A stretch of 64,000 nucleotides of DNA from Micromonospora olivasterospora (GCF_007830265.1 NZ_VLKE01000001.1:1240001-1304000), one strand, 5' to 3'. Shown: positions 7,703-16,408, numbered from the stretch's first letter. Numbers and translations: made by a program. The notes: generated by a model not told the origin, from the sequence alone.

Positions 7703-10146
7703 GCTGGCTACCCTACGACGAGTCACTCGTTGACGAAATCGCCGCACGTATGGCGCTACGACGCCCCAACGCGGAGGCGCTGAAGGCCGTCGCACAGAAA
7801 ATCGAGGCAGGCGACGGACAAGAGGTGGTCTGCGACCTCGCAACTGGTGTGGGGAAGACCTACCTTGCCGCAGCCTTCCTGGACTACCTCGCAGCAAAGG
7901 GCATCCGCAACGTACTGATCGTCACACCAGGAAAGACGATTCAGGACAAGACCGTTGCCAACTTCACCCCGGGGCATCCAAAACACATCCCTGGATCAGA
8001 ATACCAGCCAATTCTTATAACCTCGGAGAATTTTGCGCGAGGTCAGGTGGGCGATGCACTCCACGATGACAGCGTGCTGAAGCTTTTTGTTTTCAATGTT
8101 CAGCAGCTCATCAAGCCGACAGTCCTCACGTCACGCAGGGTGCGGGAGACAGACGAGTTCATCGGATCAGGGCTTTATGACCACCTCGAAAACGCGGACG
8201 ACCTGGTCATTCTTGCCGACGAGCATCACGTATACCGATCAAGCGCCAGAGCGTTTGGATCCGCAGTCCGCGAGCTAAACCCTCGCGCGCTCGTAGGGCT
8301 AACGGCTACGCCGGATGAGGCTGACCTCCCGAAAGTTGTTTACCAGTACACGCTTGCAGAGGCCATCGCTGACGGATGGGTCAAGATTCCAGTAATCGTA
8401 TACCGCGAAGATGGAATCAAAGACATCAAGACACAGCTCGCGGATGCATGTCACCTCCGCGCTCGAAAAGAGGTGGTCTGGCGATCGTGGGCTGAAAAGA
8501 ATGGCCGAGATGCAGTGACGCCCGTTCTGTTTGTCGTCTGTCAGTCGATTTCAGACGCGGAGGCGGTTGCAGAGGCCCTGACGCAAGAAAGTTACCTCCC
8601 GGGCGAAGGACAAGTACTCCTCATCACGTCGCAGTCCAGCGATCAAGCCCTCGGCGCCTTGGCGTCCGTCGAAGCGCCGGATTCACCGGTGCGTGCGGTT
8701 GTGTCGGTCGATAAGCTCAAGGAAGGCTGGGATGTTAAGAACATTGGCGTCATCGTTGGACATCGGGCCCTTGCTTCTCAGACGCTGACCGAGCAAATTT
8801 TGGGCCGAGGCCTGCGTTTGCCATTCGGTGAACGCGTCGGCGTGCCGGCAATCGACCAGGTGGACCTCGTTGCGCACGACTCCTACAGGCAGTTGCTGGC
8901 ACAGAAGAACGCTCTACTACAGCAGGTGCTGCCTCCAGCCAATTCGTCGCCACCCGCCTCCAAAGGTTCGCTTCAACCTCCGCTTCCGCTGAGCGCAGAT
9001 CCCCGATTTCCCAAGGTGCAGGAAATCGAAAGCCAAGGCGCCCTCAACCTCGTCGGTCCTGCAAGAATTGCGGGGGGAGAGCAACTCGACGGCTCCCTCA
9101 TGCTCCAACTGGCATCGATGGATGCGGCTATGGAGCAGCATAGCCGCGATGAGCAGGTCAGCCACAAGATTCTCTACAAAGTCGAGGGTGCTCCGTCGAT
9201 CACGTTTCCAAGGCGCGAGAGGGAAGTTCTGCCGGTCCACTTCTCGCTAAGCGCGATCCGCAACGCCGACGCTCAGGCCGAGGGTGCGGGCTTCCGCCAT
9301 GAGTTCGCTGTACATCTCTCGCGAAAGGCCCTAATCGCAGAGCGGGACATGCTGGGCAAGGTCGTCGTCAGAGAACAGAGGCTGGAAGACGAGGACGCCA
9401 CTCAGCGGTACGTCCCCGTACCGGACGTCCGCAAGGACCTAGAGGATCGGATTTGGGCTCTTGGGCTGGTGGAGCAGACCCTCTCGGAGCTCAACGCGGC
9501 TCAGCGAATCACTCGCGAGTTCCTGCTTGGCGCGGGCGTTGTAGACGATGACGACGCGGCTCTTTGGAGCGAGCGCCGAGCACAGCAAGCGGCACGGGCT
9601 GTCGCAGACCTCATCCGTACCAACTACAACGTGCGCAAGCTTCAGCCCCAGTATGCATTCCGGCCCGTCGAGATACCGATCCGGCGCCCGATGCCGAGCG
9701 ATGTCGCAAGCATGTGGGACGAATTCATCAAGCGTCGTTGGTATGAGGGATGGGATCGGTCGATCCAGCCCGTTGCCAGCTTTGATGCCAAGACAACAGA
9801 ATGGGCTCTTGCGCATCTTTTTGACCGGTCGAGCCTAATTCAATGGTGGATCCGAGTATACGAACCCGGCGAGGTTTGGATTGAGCGCGACAACGGACGT
9901 AAGTACTACCCAGACTTTATTATCCTCGACACCGAAGGCGCCTATTGGGTAATTGAGGGCAAGTCGGACCGAGATGCTCGTGACGTCGATGTTTTGGACA
10001 AGAAGAGGAGCGGGGAGGAGTGGGCCCGGTCCGTACGTGATGACGGACGGTTCGGCACATGGTATTACGTCTTCGCGACCGAAACGCACATCAAGCAGTC
10101 AAAGAGCTGGGAAGAGCTGCTGGTGCGGACGCGCCCAGAGCGATAG
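7699..10146 (+). CDS. res: Type III restriction endonuclease subunit (Res)
   Basis: An 815-residue SF2 helicase-nuclease. The helicase has Walker A ATGVGKT (48-54), a DEHH box (174-177), a VGLTATP motif and a late QILGRGLRLPFG motif VI. The C-terminus has a PD-(D/E)xK nuclease: P738-D739, then E753-G-K755 in YWVIEGKSD. In type III systems Mod and Res together cut at a distance from the site after ATP-driven communication between oppositely oriented sites. The protein is somewhat shorter than the roughly 900-1000 residues usual for classical Res. Its GTG/ATG start overlaps the mod stop, so the pair is translationally coupled. Downstream lies a strong terminator closing the unit. Confidence 0.9.
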   Translation: MSWLPYDESLVDEIAARMALRRPNAEALKAVAQKIEAGDGQEVVCDLATGVGKTYLAAAFLDYLAAKGIRNVLIVTPGKTIQDKTVANFTPGHPKHIPGSEYQPILITSENFARGQVGDALHDDSVLKLFVFNVQQLIKPTVLTSRRVRETDEFIGSGLYDHLENADDLVILADEHHVYRSSARAFGSAVRELNPRALVGLTATPDEADLPKVVYQYTLAEAIADGWVKIPVIVYREDGIKDIKTQLADACHLRARKEVVWRSWAEKNGRDAVTPVLFVVCQSISDAEAVAEALTQESYLPGEGQVLLITSQSSDQALGALASVEAPDSPVRAVVSVDKLKEGWDVKNIGVIVGHRALASQTLTEQILGRGLRLPFGERVGVPAIDQVDLVAHDSYRQLLAQKNALLQQVLPPANSSPPASKGSLQPPLPLSADPRFPKVQEIESQGALNLVGPARIAGGEQLDGSLMLQLASMDAAMEQHSRDEQVSHKILYKVEGAPSITFPRREREVLPVHFSLSAIRNADAQAEGAGFRHEFAVHLSRKALIAERDMLGKVVVREQRLEDEDATQRYVPVPDVRKDLEDRIWALGLVEQTLSELNAAQRITREFLLGAGVVDDDDAALWSERRAQQAARAVADLIRTNYNVRKLQPQYAFRPVEIPIRRPMPSDVASMWDEFIKRRWYEGWDRSIQPVASFDAKTTEWALAHLFDRSSLIQWWIRVYEPGEVWIERDNGRKYYPDFIILDTEGAYWVIEGKSDRDARDVDVLDKKRSGEEWARSVRDDGRFGTWYYVFATETHIKQSKSWEELLVRTRPER

Positions 10147-10282
10147 GAACCCAGCTCTCGCCATCCCGATGCTCGTATGGTGGTCAAGGGGCAGAGGGCG
10201 GGCGAAGTCGGCGCGTAGGGGTCACCTCACTGACCCAGGCTGACACGCGGGGCGGGGCGTGGGGTTCGGGCCGGCTGACTTT

Positions 10283-10331
10283 CCGCCCCGGCACTGTGGT
10301 GCCGGGGCGGCGGCTCCCGAAGGAGCCTTTT
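10283..10331 (+). terminator. Tandem-hairpin terminator after the restriction operon
   Basis: A perfect 12-bp stem CCGCCCCGGCAC/GTGCCGGGGCGG (10283-10294 and 10299-10310, loop TGTG) is followed at once by a second stem GGCTCC-CGAA-GGAGCC (10312-10327) and TTTT. The second hairpin with its U-run is a textbook intrinsic terminator. It may also mark the right flank of the acquired segment. Confidence 0.85.
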
Positions 10332-10471
10332 GCCACGCCCCGGCCGCGTCGCGTGTAGCACCTTGATCCATATCGAGGCCGGTTCAGCGTGTCAGTCGGA
10401 CCACCCGCCCGCGCCAAGACGCTGTGCCGACCGCCGGTCGCGCTTCGACCGGTGCTCGGCATGATGGACGC

Positions 10472-11506
10472 ATGCGTCTGCTGGTGCTCGGAGGAACGTG
10501 GTTCGTAGGTCGGGCGATCGTCGCTGCCGCCCTCAATGCGGGTTGGGATGTCACCACGTTCAACCGAGGCACCTCCGGCCCGGACAGCGACGGCGTCCGG
10601 GCGATCCGGGGCAGTCGAACGGAAGCCGCCGGCGTTGTCGCCCTGGCCGCCGCCGGGCCCTGGGACGCCGTAGTTGACACCTCCGGCTACGTACCGAGGA
10701 ACACGCTCGACGTGGCGCGCACCCTGGCGCCGGTCGCAGACCGGTACGTCTTCATGTCGACGGTGAGCGTGTACCGCGATTGGCCGGTGAAGCCGCTCAG
10801 CGAGGATTCCGAGGTGCTGTACTGTCCGCCCGATGCCGGGCCGGACTACGGCACCGACACAGAGGACGGACCCACACGGTACGGCTACCAGAAGTCGGGG
10901 TGCGAGGCCGCCGCGTTGGCCGCGTTCGGTACGGGACGAGCAACCATCCTGCGGCCCGGGGTGGTGCTCGGGCCACGTGAGTACGTCGGCCGACTGCCCT
11001 GGTGGCTGCGCCGCGTTGCGGCCGGTGGGCGGGTTCTCGCCCCGGGGTCGCCCCATCGCACGGTCCAGCCAATCGACGTGCGGGACCTGGCCGCGTTCAC
11101 GCTGCGAACGATCGCCGAGGGCACATCTGGTGCCTTAAACGTCTGCGCCCCAGTCGACGGAGCCACCTTCGGGGAGTTGCTGACCGCGTGTGCTGATGCG
11201 ACGGGTGCCGCGGCCTCGTTCGGATGGGTGCCAGATTACGTGCTTCTCGCCCAGGGCGTACGCCAGTGGTCGGAACTGCCGCTGTGGCGCACCTTCGAGG
11301 GAGTCTGGCGGGTGGACTCCACCCGCGCACATGGCGCCGGCCTGCGCTGCCGCCCGCTGTCCGAAACCGTTGCCGACACCTGGCGTTGGATGGTGGAAAG
11401 CGGCGAAGTGACCGCCCACGACCGAGCCACCGAGATCGGACTCAGCCGGGACAAGGAAGCCCGCGTGCTGGCCGCATGGGAGTCGTCAGGCAAGCGGCCG
11501 GGCTGA
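10472..11506 (+). CDS. NAD-dependent epimerase/dehydratase (extended SDR)
   Basis: A 344-residue extended short-chain dehydrogenase. The Rossmann motif is LVLGGTWFVGR at the N-terminus. The active-site region is present as MSTVSVY then YGYQKSGCE, giving the Y-x-x-x-K pair (the tract includes TRYGYQKSG). HRTVQPIDVRDLA and LNVCAP are typical of NAD-dependent epimerase/reductase-like proteins annotated across actinomycetes. The substrate cannot be read from sequence. The ATG at 10472 starts exactly at the Rossmann strand. The last 21 bases overlap the 3' end of the convergent HTH/TPR regulator. Confidence 0.82.
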   Translation: MRLLVLGGTWFVGRAIVAAALNAGWDVTTFNRGTSGPDSDGVRAIRGSRTEAAGVVALAAAGPWDAVVDTSGYVPRNTLDVARTLAPVADRYVFMSTVSVYRDWPVKPLSEDSEVLYCPPDAGPDYGTDTEDGPTRYGYQKSGCEAAALAAFGTGRATILRPGVVLGPREYVGRLPWWLRRVAAGGRVLAPGSPHRTVQPIDVRDLAAFTLRTIAEGTSGALNVCAPVDGATFGELLTACADATGAAASFGWVPDYVLLAQGVRQWSELPLWRTFEGVWRVDSTRAHGAGLRCRPLSETVADTWRWMVESGEVTAHDRATEIGLSRDKEARVLAAWESSGKRPG

Positions 11507-12757
11507 CGACTCCGCCAGCCAACCAGCGATCCGCTCGGCCAGGTGCTGCGCTTCCGAGTCCTTGTCCCACGGCGGCATCGTCAACAGCCCCTCGACCTTC
11601 GCCAGTCGACCGGTCAGCGAGACGTTCCGCTTCTGCGCGGGCAGGTCAAGAACGCCGCGGAGTGCTTCAGCAGCGCCGCCCCTGTCGTGCATATGCAGGT
11701 GCGCCGCCGCGATATCGATCTGTGTTCCGTTGATCTGCGAGTACGGCCGCCGTGCCGCCGGCTGCGATTCGTATACCTGCAACGCTTCACGGGCGCATTT
11801 CGCCGCCTGCTCACCGTTCTGCAGGTCGAGCCACGCTGCCGCCGCGCATGCCGCCGCCCTGGCTTCACCGAAACCGAATTCACCGCCTATTGACGCGCTG
11901 AGTTCGTCGGGACGAGAAGCAGACAACTCCCGATCGCGCTGCGCAGCCTGCAAAACCTCGGCAACCGAATTCGCGTCGGCGAGCAAGGCATGGGACCGAG
12001 AGGCAATGTATCGAAGCCGCAACTTCGGCTCGCCGTCGGGCGCTTTCCGGATGGCCCTGGCAAAGTAGGTCAGCGCCGCATCCGGCTCGTTACGCCAGTT
12101 CGCTAACGTCATCTGAAGGCCGTACGTCCATGCCTTCAGCGAGGCGTGCCCGGCCAGGTCTGCGTACTGCGTGGATGCCCGAGCGAGTGCGGCCGATTCG
12201 TTCCAGTGACCCAGGTCGAACGCCGTAGACGCCATGAGCGCTGTTCCCTGCCCGACGATGACGTATAGGTTAGCCAGGTCATCTGGCCTGCGTGTGCGCT
12301 CGGCCAGCTTCCGGGCTTCGTCCCTCAATCGACGCGCGGTGGCGAAAATGTCGAAGGCTGCCATTCCTCCAGATCTGGCAAGTAGGGCCATCTCCTCTTG
12401 CAGCGACTCTATCGAGTCGTCACCGATGGACCCGGCGGCCAGCAGTGGATCGTTGGCAACAAAGCTCGCAGCGTCACTCACGGCTTCTACAATGGCGTTT
12501 CCGGCGCGAGGAATTTCAGCATCGCTGCCGGCAACCATGCGAAAGAAGCGTTCTCGGGCCGAGTCAGACACCCGCTCCAGGGCCGCCGTCAGCAACTCCT
12601 GATTGGAGTTGCCGGGCACGGTATCCGGCCGGCTATGCCAATAGGCAACAGTCCTGACCGCGATCCCAAGCCAGCCTGCGAACCCCTCGTTCGTCATGCC
12701 GGCCGCGGACTGGAGAAGGCACGCCAGCGCCCCAGACCACCGTTCAATCCTCGTCAT
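11486..12757 (-). CDS. HTH/TPR-type transcriptional regulator
   Basis: A 423-residue protein. The N-terminus (residues about 8-45, LACLLQSAAGMTNEGFAGWLGIAVRTVAYWH) is an XRE-like helix-turn-helix. The remainder is alpha-helical with repeated Ala/Leu-rich helices resembling tetratricopeptide repeats (AALTYFARAIRKAPDGEPKLRL, EQAAKCAREALQVYES). This architecture is common in actinomycete regulators that read a small signal or protein through the TPR domain. Its targets are unknown; small genes at 14722-15690 lie beyond the inserted IS element and could once have been its neighbours. Upstream, between 12780 and 12815, TTGC(A) recurs several times and may hold its promoter. Confidence 0.72.
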   Translation of the reverse strand: MTRIERWSGALACLLQSAAGMTNEGFAGWLGIAVRTVAYWHSRPDTVPGNSNQELLTAALERVSDSARERFFRMVAGSDAEIPRAGNAIVEAVSDAASFVANDPLLAAGSIGDDSIESLQEEMALLARSGGMAAFDIFATARRLRDEARKLAERTRRPDDLANLYVIVGQGTALMASTAFDLGHWNESAALARASTQYADLAGHASLKAWTYGLQMTLANWRNEPDAALTYFARAIRKAPDGEPKLRLRYIASRSHALLADANSVAEVLQAAQRDRELSASRPDELSASIGGEFGFGEARAAACAAAAWLDLQNGEQAAKCAREALQVYESQPAARRPYSQINGTQIDIAAAHLHMHDRGGAAEALRGVLDLPAQKRNVSLTGRLAKVEGLLTMPPWDKDSEAQHLAERIAGWLAESSARPLA

Positions 12758-12822
12758 CCCCGTCTCCCGTGATCGCGGGATTGCACTACCTTGCCTGGGC
12801 TTGCATCAGGATTGCATCGCCG

Positions 12823-12830
12823 AAGTGCCC
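12823..12830. repeat. Target-site duplication, left copy
   Basis: AAGTGCCC immediately precedes the left inverted repeat of the IS element and recurs exactly at 14448-14455 immediately after the right one. Eight bases is the duplication size known for IS256-family transposition. Confidence 0.85.
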
Positions 12831-12958
12831 AGTGGCGTCCCTGATAGTGGTGTAACGCGGTTGGCGTGATCGCCGGACAGCCTGTCCGGCATAGAGCGCG
12901 GCCATCGCGTGATCTTTCGAGTGAACCTTCGACAGCACTCTCGAAAGGGACTACCGCG

Positions 12959-14200
12959 ATGACCGCACCTCACATCATCGACCCTGCCGGCCTGCTGGGC
13001 CAGGCACTGACCGACGCGTCACCGGATCTGATGCGGCACCTGCTGTCCACGGTGATCAACTCTCTGCTGTCGGCGGAGGCCGACGCGGTCTGCGGCGCCG
13101 AGTACGGCATCGCCTCGCCGGAACGGATCAACTCCCGCAACGGCTACCGGCACCGCGAGCTCGACACCCGCATCGGCACGATCGACGTGGCCATCCCGAA
13201 ACTGCGGTCGGGCTCCTACTTCCCCGAGTGGCTGCTCGAACGGCGTAAGCGGGCCGAGGCCGCGCTGGTCAGTGTGGTCGCGACCTGCTACCTGCTCGGC
13301 GTCTCCACCCGACGCATGGACAAACTCGTACAGTCGCTGGGCATCACCAGCCTGTCCAAGTCACAGGTCTCGCGGATGGCCGCCGACCTGGACGCCCAGG
13401 TCGCGGCGTTCCGCACCCGGCCGCTGAGCGAGTCGGGGCCGTTCACGTTCGTGGCCGCCGACGCGCTGACCATGAAGGTCCGCGAGCAGGGCCGGGTCGT
13501 CAACGCGGTCGTGCTGGTCGCGACCGGCGTCAACGCCGACGGCCACCGCGAGGTCCTCGGCGTCAAGGTCGCCACAAGCGAGACCAAGCAGGCATGGAAC
13601 GCGTTCTTCGCCGACATGGTCGCCCGCGGCCTGACCGGCACCCTGCTGGTCACCAGCGACGCCCACGCCGGCCTGGTCGACGCGATCGCCGCGAACCTGC
13701 CCGGCGCGTCCTGGCAGAGGTGCCGCACGCACTACGCCGCGAACCTGATGGCGGTGTGTCCGAAGTCCGCGTGGCCGGCGGTCAAGACCGTGCTGCACTC
13801 GGTCTACGACCAGGTCGACGCCGCTACGGTCCACGCCCAGTTCGACAAACTCCTCGACTCGGTCAGCAGGTCGCTGCCGGCCGTGGCCGCCCACCTCGAC
13901 GACGCCCGCGCCGACCTGCTCGCCTTCACCGGCTTCCCGCAACAGATCTGGCGCCAGATCTGGTCGAACAACCCCAACGAACGACTCAACAAGGAGATCC
14001 GCCGCCGCACCGACGTCGTCGGGATCTTCCCCGACCGCGACGCCGTCATCCGCCTCGTCGGTGCCGTCCTTGCCGAACAACACGACGAATGGACCGAAGG
14101 CCGCCGCTACTTCGCCCTCGACATCCTCGCCAAGGCCCGCGAGACCGCCAGAACCACCACGACGAGTCCGGACCTGCCCCAACTGGAGACCGCAGCATGA
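12959..14200 (+). CDS. IS256-family (Mutator-type) transposase
   Basis: A 413-residue DDE transposase starting at the ATG behind GAAAGGGA. Catalytic acidic residues are D168 (AADALTMK), D234 (TSDAHAGL) and E341 (NNPNERLNKEIRRR). The C-x2-H motif (CRTH, about 255-258) and VSRMAADLD are typical of the Mutator superfamily. The gene is intact and full length, so the element may be active. The stop overlaps the start of the 66-codon ORF by 4 bases (ATGA). Confidence 0.95.
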   Translation: MTAPHIIDPAGLLGQALTDASPDLMRHLLSTVINSLLSAEADAVCGAEYGIASPERINSRNGYRHRELDTRIGTIDVAIPKLRSGSYFPEWLLERRKRAEAALVSVVATCYLLGVSTRRMDKLVQSLGITSLSKSQVSRMAADLDAQVAAFRTRPLSESGPFTFVAADALTMKVREQGRVVNAVVLVATGVNADGHREVLGVKVATSETKQAWNAFFADMVARGLTGTLLVTSDAHAGLVDAIAANLPGASWQRCRTHYAANLMAVCPKSAWPAVKTVLHSVYDQVDAATVHAQFDKLLDSVSRSLPAVAAHLDDARADLLAFTGFPQQIWRQIWSNNPNERLNKEIRRRTDVVGIFPDRDAVIRLVGAVLAEQHDEWTEGRRYFALDILAKARETARTTTTSPDLPQLETAA

Positions 14201-14397
14201 CCGACGTGACCGGCGACCACACCATCCCCACCCCGGCCGAACGCAAGAAGCTCAACGCCGCCCTGGCCGCCACCGGCACCGAGACCGGCTTCTGGGACGG
14301 CCACGGCCGTCCCGCAGCCTGGCCCGACGACATCGACCGCTGGCAACCCGAAACCAACGAACCCGCCCCTGAGCAGCCCGGAACACAACCCTTCTAA
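14197..14397 (+). CDS. Small companion ORF inside the IS element
   Basis: A 66-codon ORF whose ATG overlaps the transposase stop (ATGA). It is polar and proline-rich, with a pattern PTPAERKKLNAALAATGTE, then FWDGHGRPAAWPDDIDRW. It resembles no catalytic family known to me. Its position within the inverted repeats means it moves with the IS; coupling to the transposase suggests an accessory role, which is only inference. Confidence 0.6.
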   Translation: MTDVTGDHTIPTPAERKKLNAALAATGTETGFWDGHGRPAAWPDDIDRWQPETNEPAPEQPGTQPF

Positions 14398-14447
14398 CCA
14401 GTACAACTCGAAAGATCAGCCGTTACACCACTTCCAGGGGCTTGACC

Positions 14448-14455
14448 AAGTGCCC
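14448..14455. repeat. Target-site duplication, right copy
   Basis: AAGTGCCC, identical to 12823-12830, directly abuts the right inverted repeat of the IS element. Confidence 0.85.
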
Positions 14456-14646
14456 TCCATCCGATTTCACTGGTTGCGGGCCCCAATAGCAAGTCCCACG
14501 GGTGTTCAGGAGTACCTCTTGATCGCACCCGGCACCACAAGCAACCAGGCAAACCCCGAGATGAATCCGCCTTGGCAGCGGTGGAGGCCAGGGGTGATCG
14601 GGGTTCGGCCGGTTTGAGCAGGCCCGGGGCGGGTGCTGGGTCAACG

Positions 14647-14670
14647 GTCGGCCGCAATGAAGCGGCCGAC
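14647..14670. promoter_or_regulatory. Perfect 9-bp hairpin before the small-gene operon
   Basis: GTCGGCCGC and GCGGCCGAC flank the loop AATGAA, about 50 bp before the GTG at 14722. It could be an operator or leader structure. The rest of 14456-14721 holds no gene I can support; a single half-arm resembling the dispersed palindrome (CCTCTTGATCGC near 14514) is the only other thing seen. Confidence 0.4.
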
Positions 14671-14721
14671 TGCCCCCGCCCGCTCCGGCGCCGCAATCCG
14701 AGCAACGAGGGAGGGAACGGC

Positions 14722-15018
14722 GTGAAGTCAGCCGTCGACGAGCCGGTGGACGCGGTGGAGAAGGTGCTCGGCGAGGTGCCGGTACCGCCGTACGTGACGC
14801 AGCAGCACGTCCAACTCGCCATGCGGGCCGTGCTGCAACACGGCCCCGAGTCCTGGCCGACCGGCGACCTGTGCCGCAGCGACCTCACCCCGTACCCCTG
14901 CCGACTGCACCGCTGGGGACGGGCCGTACTGCGCACCCGGGGCATGACCGACCGGGCCGTCGAAGACCTGATCGCCCGCGCCCAGCAGCCGGCGCGCGTA
15001 CCCGACGGGCGGCGCTGA
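14722..15018 (+). CDS. Small hypothetical protein, first of a three-gene unit
   Basis: A 98-residue protein from a GTG behind GAGGGAACGG. It is hydrophilic with a helical centre (YVTQQHVQLAMRAVLQHG) and an Arg-rich end (TDRAVEDLIARAQQPARV). I recognise it only as a type of small protein common in Micromonosporaceae beside HTH regulators, without known function. It is followed one base later by the next ORF. Confidence 0.6.
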   Translation: MKSAVDEPVDAVEKVLGEVPVPPYVTQQHVQLAMRAVLQHGPESWPTGDLCRSDLTPYPCRLHRWGRAVLRTRGMTDRAVEDLIARAQQPARVPDGRR

Positions 15019-15019
15019 G

Positions 15020-15331
15020 ATGTGGCCACCCCGGCGGCGAAACACCCAGCCGATCCCCCTCGCCCCGCGCCACCGGCCCACCTGGCGCCGCTGGCGGCGC
15101 TGGTGCACCTGCGGCCTACGCTGGACCACCTGCCCCGACCGCCACACACCCGTACCCACCGAGCCCAACGCCTATGGAGCTGCCCCATCCATGCGCCCGG
15201 GCCACCGGGCCGCCGCCCCGGCGCGGAACACCCGCTGGTGCGACGAGGTGACCCGCGCCAACCCCCAGGTCGGCCGGGCCGGCCGCCTCACCCCCGCCCA
15301 GACCTGGCGGGCCAACGGCGGCCACTGGTGA
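15020..15331 (+). CDS. Small Trp/Arg-rich hypothetical protein
   Basis: A 103-residue, very basic protein (MWPPRRRNTQPIPLAPRHR, then a WRRWRRWCTCGLRWTTCPDR tract with three Cys). The Cys pattern C-x-C...C could bind a metal but is not a named domain to me. It starts at an ATG one base after the preceding gene's stop and overlaps the next gene's GTG by 4 bases (GTGA), so all three are read as a coupled operon. Confidence 0.6.
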   Translation: MWPPRRRNTQPIPLAPRHRPTWRRWRRWCTCGLRWTTCPDRHTPVPTEPNAYGAAPSMRPGHRAAAPARNTRWCDEVTRANPQVGRAGRLTPAQTWRANGGHW

Positions 15332-15690
15332 CCCCACCACGCCCCCACCTACCCATCCGGCCACTGTGGCTGTGCCGCGCCTGCGCCGCACCCTGGCCCT
15401 GCGCCACCGCCCGACTCACCCTCCGCCACGAGCACACCCACGACCGCGTCGCCCTGCTCGTCTACCTCGGCGGGCAACTCCACGACGCCGCAGACGAGCT
15501 GTACCGACTCAACCCGCACGACGGACCGGAACCCCGGCAACTCTTCGACCGGTTCCTGGGCTGGGCGCTCATCCGGGGAACGGGCAGCTCGCCCCCACCG
15601 CCCGGCGCCGGAGTCCCTGACAACAGCCCTGCGGGTGACCGCGCCTGTTGCGTGCCCAATCCCGCGACCAATGAGGACCAAACCCGGTAA
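15328..15690 (+). CDS. Small conserved actinomycete protein (CPxC-like Cys motif)
   Basis: A 120-residue protein starting at the GTG that overlaps the previous stop. The N-terminus has WLCRACAAPWPCATARL, a CxxC...C arrangement, followed by helices and LYRLNPHDGPEPRQLFDRFLGWAL. This pattern recurs in small proteins of Micromonosporaceae encoded beside HTH regulators, sometimes mislabelled flavin reductase; nothing here supports an enzyme. The C-terminal 30 residues are low-complexity. It closes the unit; the next 118 bases are non-coding. Confidence 0.62.
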   Translation: MTPPRPHLPIRPLWLCRACAAPWPCATARLTLRHEHTHDRVALLVYLGGQLHDAADELYRLNPHDGPEPRQLFDRFLGWALIRGTGSSPPPPGAGVPDNSPAGDRACCVPNPATNEDQTR

Positions 15691-15808
15691 ACGTGCCCAG
15701 GAACGCTGCGCCCGGATTCATCGCGCATGCGTCCGGGTCACTGGCCGCCTCGCGGTGGCAACCCCCGCTGGTCAAACCGTCGTCGCTGCCGGCGTCCTTT
15801 TCGGAGTG

Positions 15809-16408
15809 TCAGTTGTGCCCCGGACAGGCTGGCTCGGCGGGCGCGGCGGATATCCGGACGAAGATCTCTCCCGGCAGGTCCGTCGGTTGCGGCGGCTGGG
15901 GAGCAGGCGAGTTGCCCGGGCCGCGTACACGAACCTGGGGCCCCATGTTCGTCGCGCTCAGTAGCAGGTAGCTGGTGATTCCGCGAATGTGCTTACAGTA
16001 GCGGAGCGCGACGTCGCCGGACGGTGGGGACGGCGCCGGCACCGGCCGCCAGCCCTCGGCGGCGACCGCTGCGTGGTACGCCTCGGTCAGGGCGTCGAGT
16101 TCATACCTCTGCGGCACGGACAGCCGCAGGTCGGCCGCCGTCTCGGTGGGGTCGTCGGGCCAGTCCGGGGAGACGACACAGGCCATGGATCGCTGCACCC
16201 CGGACACCGGCTGTGCCCCGTCGGGCCGGATGGCGAACAGCGGGTCGCCGGCGTACTGATCGAGCAGACCCGGCTCGTCGGGTGGCGGGACACAGCCGGC
16301 CGCCCGGTCGTCGTCGTGGCAGCCGGACAGCCCGACCGCCACGGTGAGTAGCCCGACCACGATCGCGGCGCCGGCAGGTGCCTTCCGCCCAGCCACGGCA
16401 GTCAACAC
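15809..16408 (-). CDS. Putative secreted lipoprotein
   Basis: A 199-residue protein with a lipoprotein signal: hydrophobic AGAAIVVGLLTVAVG and lipobox LSGC (Cys about residue 30). The mature part has several Cys (AGC, SMACVVS, RYCKH, EPACPGH) that could form disulphides, and a helix-strand pattern, but no family I recognise. It is likely anchored outside the membrane. It stands alone, with no gene seen in the roughly 200 bases upstream (16409-16620). Confidence 0.7.
   Translation of the reverse strand: MLTAVAGRKAPAGAAIVVGLLTVAVGLSGCHDDDRAAGCVPPPDEPGLLDQYAGDPLFAIRPDGAQPVSGVQRSMACVVSPDWPDDPTETAADLRLSVPQRYELDALTEAYHAAVAAEGWRPVPAPSPPSGDVALRYCKHIRGITSYLLLSATNMGPQVRVRGPGNSPAPQPPQPTDLPGEIFVRISAAPAEPACPGHN

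Larger units (their letters stand above)
12831..14447. mobile_element. Complete IS256-family insertion sequence, 1617 bp
   Basis: The left end (12831-12857) and the complement of the right end (14447-14421) match at 20 of 27 positions, including the uninterrupted inner AGTGGTGTAACG; the subterminal GTGTAA motif is typical of IS256 ends. The element holds one intact Mutator-type transposase and a 66-codon companion ORF. An exact 8-bp duplication AAGTGCCC flanks it, so the insertion is probably recent. It separates an HTH/TPR regulator gene from a small-gene operon. Confidence 0.92.

Noticed and set aside
14508-14530. Fourth copy of the dispersed palindrome
   Set aside because: Only one half-arm (CCTCTTGATCGC) is present with no matching partner, so it was not counted as a copy.
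4421-15800. A second copy of the tRNA-Arg 3' end marking the right attachment site
   Set aside because: I looked for GGTTCGAATCCTGCCGGGCG and shorter parts downstream by eye (10.1-10.5, 14.4-14.7, 15.7 kb) and found none; the right boundary of the island is unresolved.
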